Positions 5,775 to 7,089 of a stretch of DNA of 7,089 nt are shown in pieces. Both the position numbers and the translations under genes were made by a program. The notes below the pieces were generated by a model, which did not search any database, had not been told where the DNA came from, and saw only the letters and a program-made list of their open reading frames with translations. Numbering within the stretch: the stretch's first letter is position 1; each line of letters begins with the position of its first letter. Origin of the DNA: an uncultured Pseudomonadota bacterium (GTDB taxonomy: Bacteria > Pseudomonadota > Gammaproteobacteria > Steroidobacterales > Steroidobacteraceae); contig CAIVYV010000039.1 of assembly GCA_903910215.1 (NCBI GenBank), forward strand, positions 1 through 7,089, given 5' to 3'.

Positions 5775-6455
5775 ATGAATTCGCGAATTCGCTATGGATG
5801 GGCGCTGCTCGCTGCGTTTTGCGTGCCGGCCTTCGCAGAATCTTTCAGCCTTGCTCCGCTGCCCTATCCGCATGATGCGCTGCAGCCGGTGATCGACACC
5901 CAGACGATGCAGATCCACCACGGTCGACACCATAAAGCTTACGTGGACAACCTCAACAAAGCCGTCGCGGACAATGCGGCTCTGCAAGGACGCTCGCTGG
6001 AACAACTGCTCGCGAAAGTATCGGAAGCCCCGATGGCGGTCCGCAACAATGGTGGCGGACATTGGAACCACGAGTTTTTCTGGCAATCGATGACTCGACC
6101 GAACCAGGGCGGCGAGCCGTCAGCCGAGCTGCGTGCTGCCATCGATCGCGACTTCGGATCACTTGATCAGTTCAAGGCTGCTTTCAAGGCAGCGGGTCTT
6201 GCGCGCTTCGGTTCGGGTTGGGCCTGGTTGATCGTGACGCCCGACGGCAAACTGAAGATCGTCTCCACGGCGAATCAGGATAATCCTTTGATGGATGTCG
6301 TCACCGATCGCGGTACGCCGCTGCTCGGCAATGATGTGTGGGAACACGCGTACTACCTGCAATACCAAAATCGTCGCACCGACTATCTCGACGCATGGTG
6401 GCAAGTGGTCGACTGGAAGATCATCTCGGCCCGCTACGTTAGCGCCATCAAGTAA
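5775..6455 (+). CDS. Exported manganese-type superoxide dismutase
   Basis: This 226-residue protein converts superoxide to oxygen and hydrogen peroxide. The metal ligands of the Fe/Mn family are all present: His48 (in I-H-H-G-R-H-H-K), His99 (G-G-G-H-W-N-H), Asp187 and His191 (D-V-W-E-H-A-Y-Y). Manganese preference is suggested by the G-G-G-H-W-N-H segment without the iron-type glutamine, combined with Gln168 in A-N-Q-D-N-P-L, as in E. coli SodA. Residues 1-21 form a Sec-type signal peptide (basic start, hydrophobic core, A-F-A before Glu22), so the enzyme acts in the periplasm, unlike cytoplasmic SodA. GGAG seven bases before ATG 5775 supports this start over the longer frame from 5697. Its neighbour upstream is nikR, and downstream, after 22 bases, comes an OppA-type gene. 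Metal specificity is inferred; the cambialistic type cannot be excluded. Confidence 0.95.
   Translation: MNSRIRYGWALLAAFCVPAFAESFSLAPLPYPHDALQPVIDTQTMQIHHGRHHKAYVDNLNKAVADNAALQGRSLEQLLAKVSEAPMAVRNNGGGHWNHEFFWQSMTRPNQGGEPSAELRAAIDRDFGSLDQFKAAFKAAGLARFGSGWAWLIVTPDGKLKIVSTANQDNPLMDVVTDRGTPLLGNDVWEHAYYLQYQNRRTDYLDAWWQVVDWKIISARYVSAIK
5777..5790. repeat. 14-base perfect palindrome at the sod start
   Basis: GAATTCGCGAATTC begins at the last base of the sod start codon and spans codons 2-5. It is fully self-complementary and also part of a tandem GAATTCGC duplication (5777-5792). It could be a dimeric repressor site or a small hairpin at the translation start. It may equally be chance within Asn-Ser-Arg-Ile-Arg codons. 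Confidence 0.4.
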
Positions 6456-6477
6456 CCGAAGGTCAAAGAAACCGAAC

Positions 6478-7089
6478 ATGGATCGTCGCTCATTCATCGC
6501 AGCCTCGGTTGCGACTTCGCTCGCACTACCCGCGAGACTGCAGGCTCAATCGGGGAACACCCTGCGCCGCGTCGTGGCCAGCGAAATGACCTCGCTCGAT
6601 CCACAGCGACCCACCGGACAAGTGACCGCGGAAATGGCCGCCGAACTGTTCGCCGGTCTCACGGTGACCGATGCGAATGGCCGTGTGGTGCCCGGCTGCG
6701 CTGCCAGCTGGCAAACCTCGGCGGACGGTTTGACTTGGACTTTCAAGCTACGACCGAAGCTGCAGTGGTCCGACGGCACAGCGCTCACCGCGCGGGATTT
6801 CGTTTTCACTTTGCGTCGCTATCTCGATCCGGAAACAGGCGCGCCGAATGCGGTTCGTCTCGACTCCATTGCCGGTGCCCGCGACCTGCGCTTCGCGCGC
6901 AAGGGACCGGAAACCCTCGGTGTAACGGCGCCGGATGCCTCGACGCTCGTCATTCGACTCGAGCATCCCGATGTCGAACTGCCCTTGAATCTCTGCACGG
7001 CTTATTGCGTGCCGGAGCACATCGTCAAAGTTCGAGGTCGCGAATGGTCAAAGCCCGAATACATCGTCAGCAACGGCCCCTATCGAATC
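6478..7089 (+). CDS. Tat-exported OppA-type peptide ABC transporter substrate-binding protein (N-terminal part)
   Basis: The frame is open for 204 codons to the window edge; full-length relatives have about 500-600 residues, so over half is missing. The N-terminus D-R-R-S-F-I-A-A followed by a mild hydrophobic stretch is a twin-arginine signal, with likely cleavage near residue 23 (L-Q-A). The mature part fits solute-binding family 5: S-L-D-P-Q near 40, E-L-F-A-G-L at 56-61, P-G-C-A-A-S-W, D-G-L-T-W-T-F-K-L-R, W-S-D-G-T-A-L-T-A-R-D-F-V-F and, at the end, Y-I-V-S-N-G-P-Y. It follows OppA of E. coli module by module. The family also includes the nickel-binding NikA, but the text is closer to OppA. 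The gene begins 22 bases after sod, probably on the same transcript; the ribosome site is weak (GAAGG, 15 bases upstream). Permease genes may follow outside the window. Confidence 0.92.
   Translation, partial: MDRRSFIAASVATSLALPARLQAQSGNTLRRVVASEMTSLDPQRPTGQVTAEMAAELFAGLTVTDANGRVVPGCAASWQTSADGLTWTFKLRPKLQWSDGTALTARDFVFTLRRYLDPETGAPNAVRLDSIAGARDLRFARKGPETLGVTAPDASTLVIRLEHPDVELPLNLCTAYCVPEHIVKVRGREWSKPEYIVSNGPYRI

Noticed and set aside
6478..7089. Calling the binding protein NikA because of the neighbouring nikR
   Set aside because: The visible segments match the OppA branch (W-S-D-G-T, T-A-x-D-F-V, I-V-S-N-G-P-Y) better than E. coli NikA, and more than half of the protein is missing.
1..7089. 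CRISPR array, tRNA, rRNA, insertion sequence, attachment site or strong intrinsic terminator
   Set aside because: I saw no regularly spaced repeats, cloverleaf with T-loop signature, transposase text, or GC hairpin followed by a T-run in the short intergenic gaps.

Overview
The window looks like a chromosomal segment of a GC-rich Gram-negative bacterium, probably a proteobacterium. The support is a lipobox lipoprotein, Sec- and Tat-type export signals, a proteobacterial-type NikR and an E. coli-like manganese-type superoxide dismutase (SOD). I cannot place it to genus. There is no tRNA, rRNA, CRISPR array, insertion sequence or origin that I can support. Coding density is very high and no gap exceeds about 110 bases.

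The left part (1-4196) is a tightly packed minus-strand gene train, read from right to left. It holds an FAD-dependent oxidoreductase of the fumarate reductase/3-ketosteroid dehydrogenase fold (2688-4196), a 70-residue protein of unknown function overlapping it by ATGA (2479-2691), and a CopD/HemJ-like multipass membrane protein that is frameshifted (1838-2474). An intact paralogue of that membrane protein follows (1151-1819, GTG start). Last comes a lipoprotein with three Ig-like domains and the beginning of an RCC1-type propeller, which runs off the window (1-1140). The latter gene is open to the window edge and is easy to miss because the opposite strand carries a long spurious frame. Spacings of -4, 4, 18 and 10 bases suggest one transcript. 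A LysR-type regulator (4303-5202) is divergent from this train and is its obvious candidate regulator.

The right part (4303-7089) is read on the plus strand. It holds the LysR regulator, a nickel-responsive NikR (5208-5672) whose ribosome binding site overlaps the lysR stop, an exported Mn-type superoxide dismutase (5775-6455), and the start of a Tat-exported OppA-type peptide-binding protein (6478-7089, truncated by the window).

The two most interesting points are both inferences. First, a soluble flavoprotein is linked to a small protein and two HemJ/CopD-like membrane proteins. This could be a membrane-coupled dehydrogenase module that uses these proteins in place of the usual SdhCD/FrdCD anchors. 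Second, one of the two membrane proteins is broken in a way that can be reconstructed precisely. A 26-base loss between two copies of GATTTCTT would explain both the frame change and the missing residues, and restoring it brings the two paralogues into residue-by-residue register. A nickel regulator sitting beside an exported SOD and a solute-binding protein is a further testable link.
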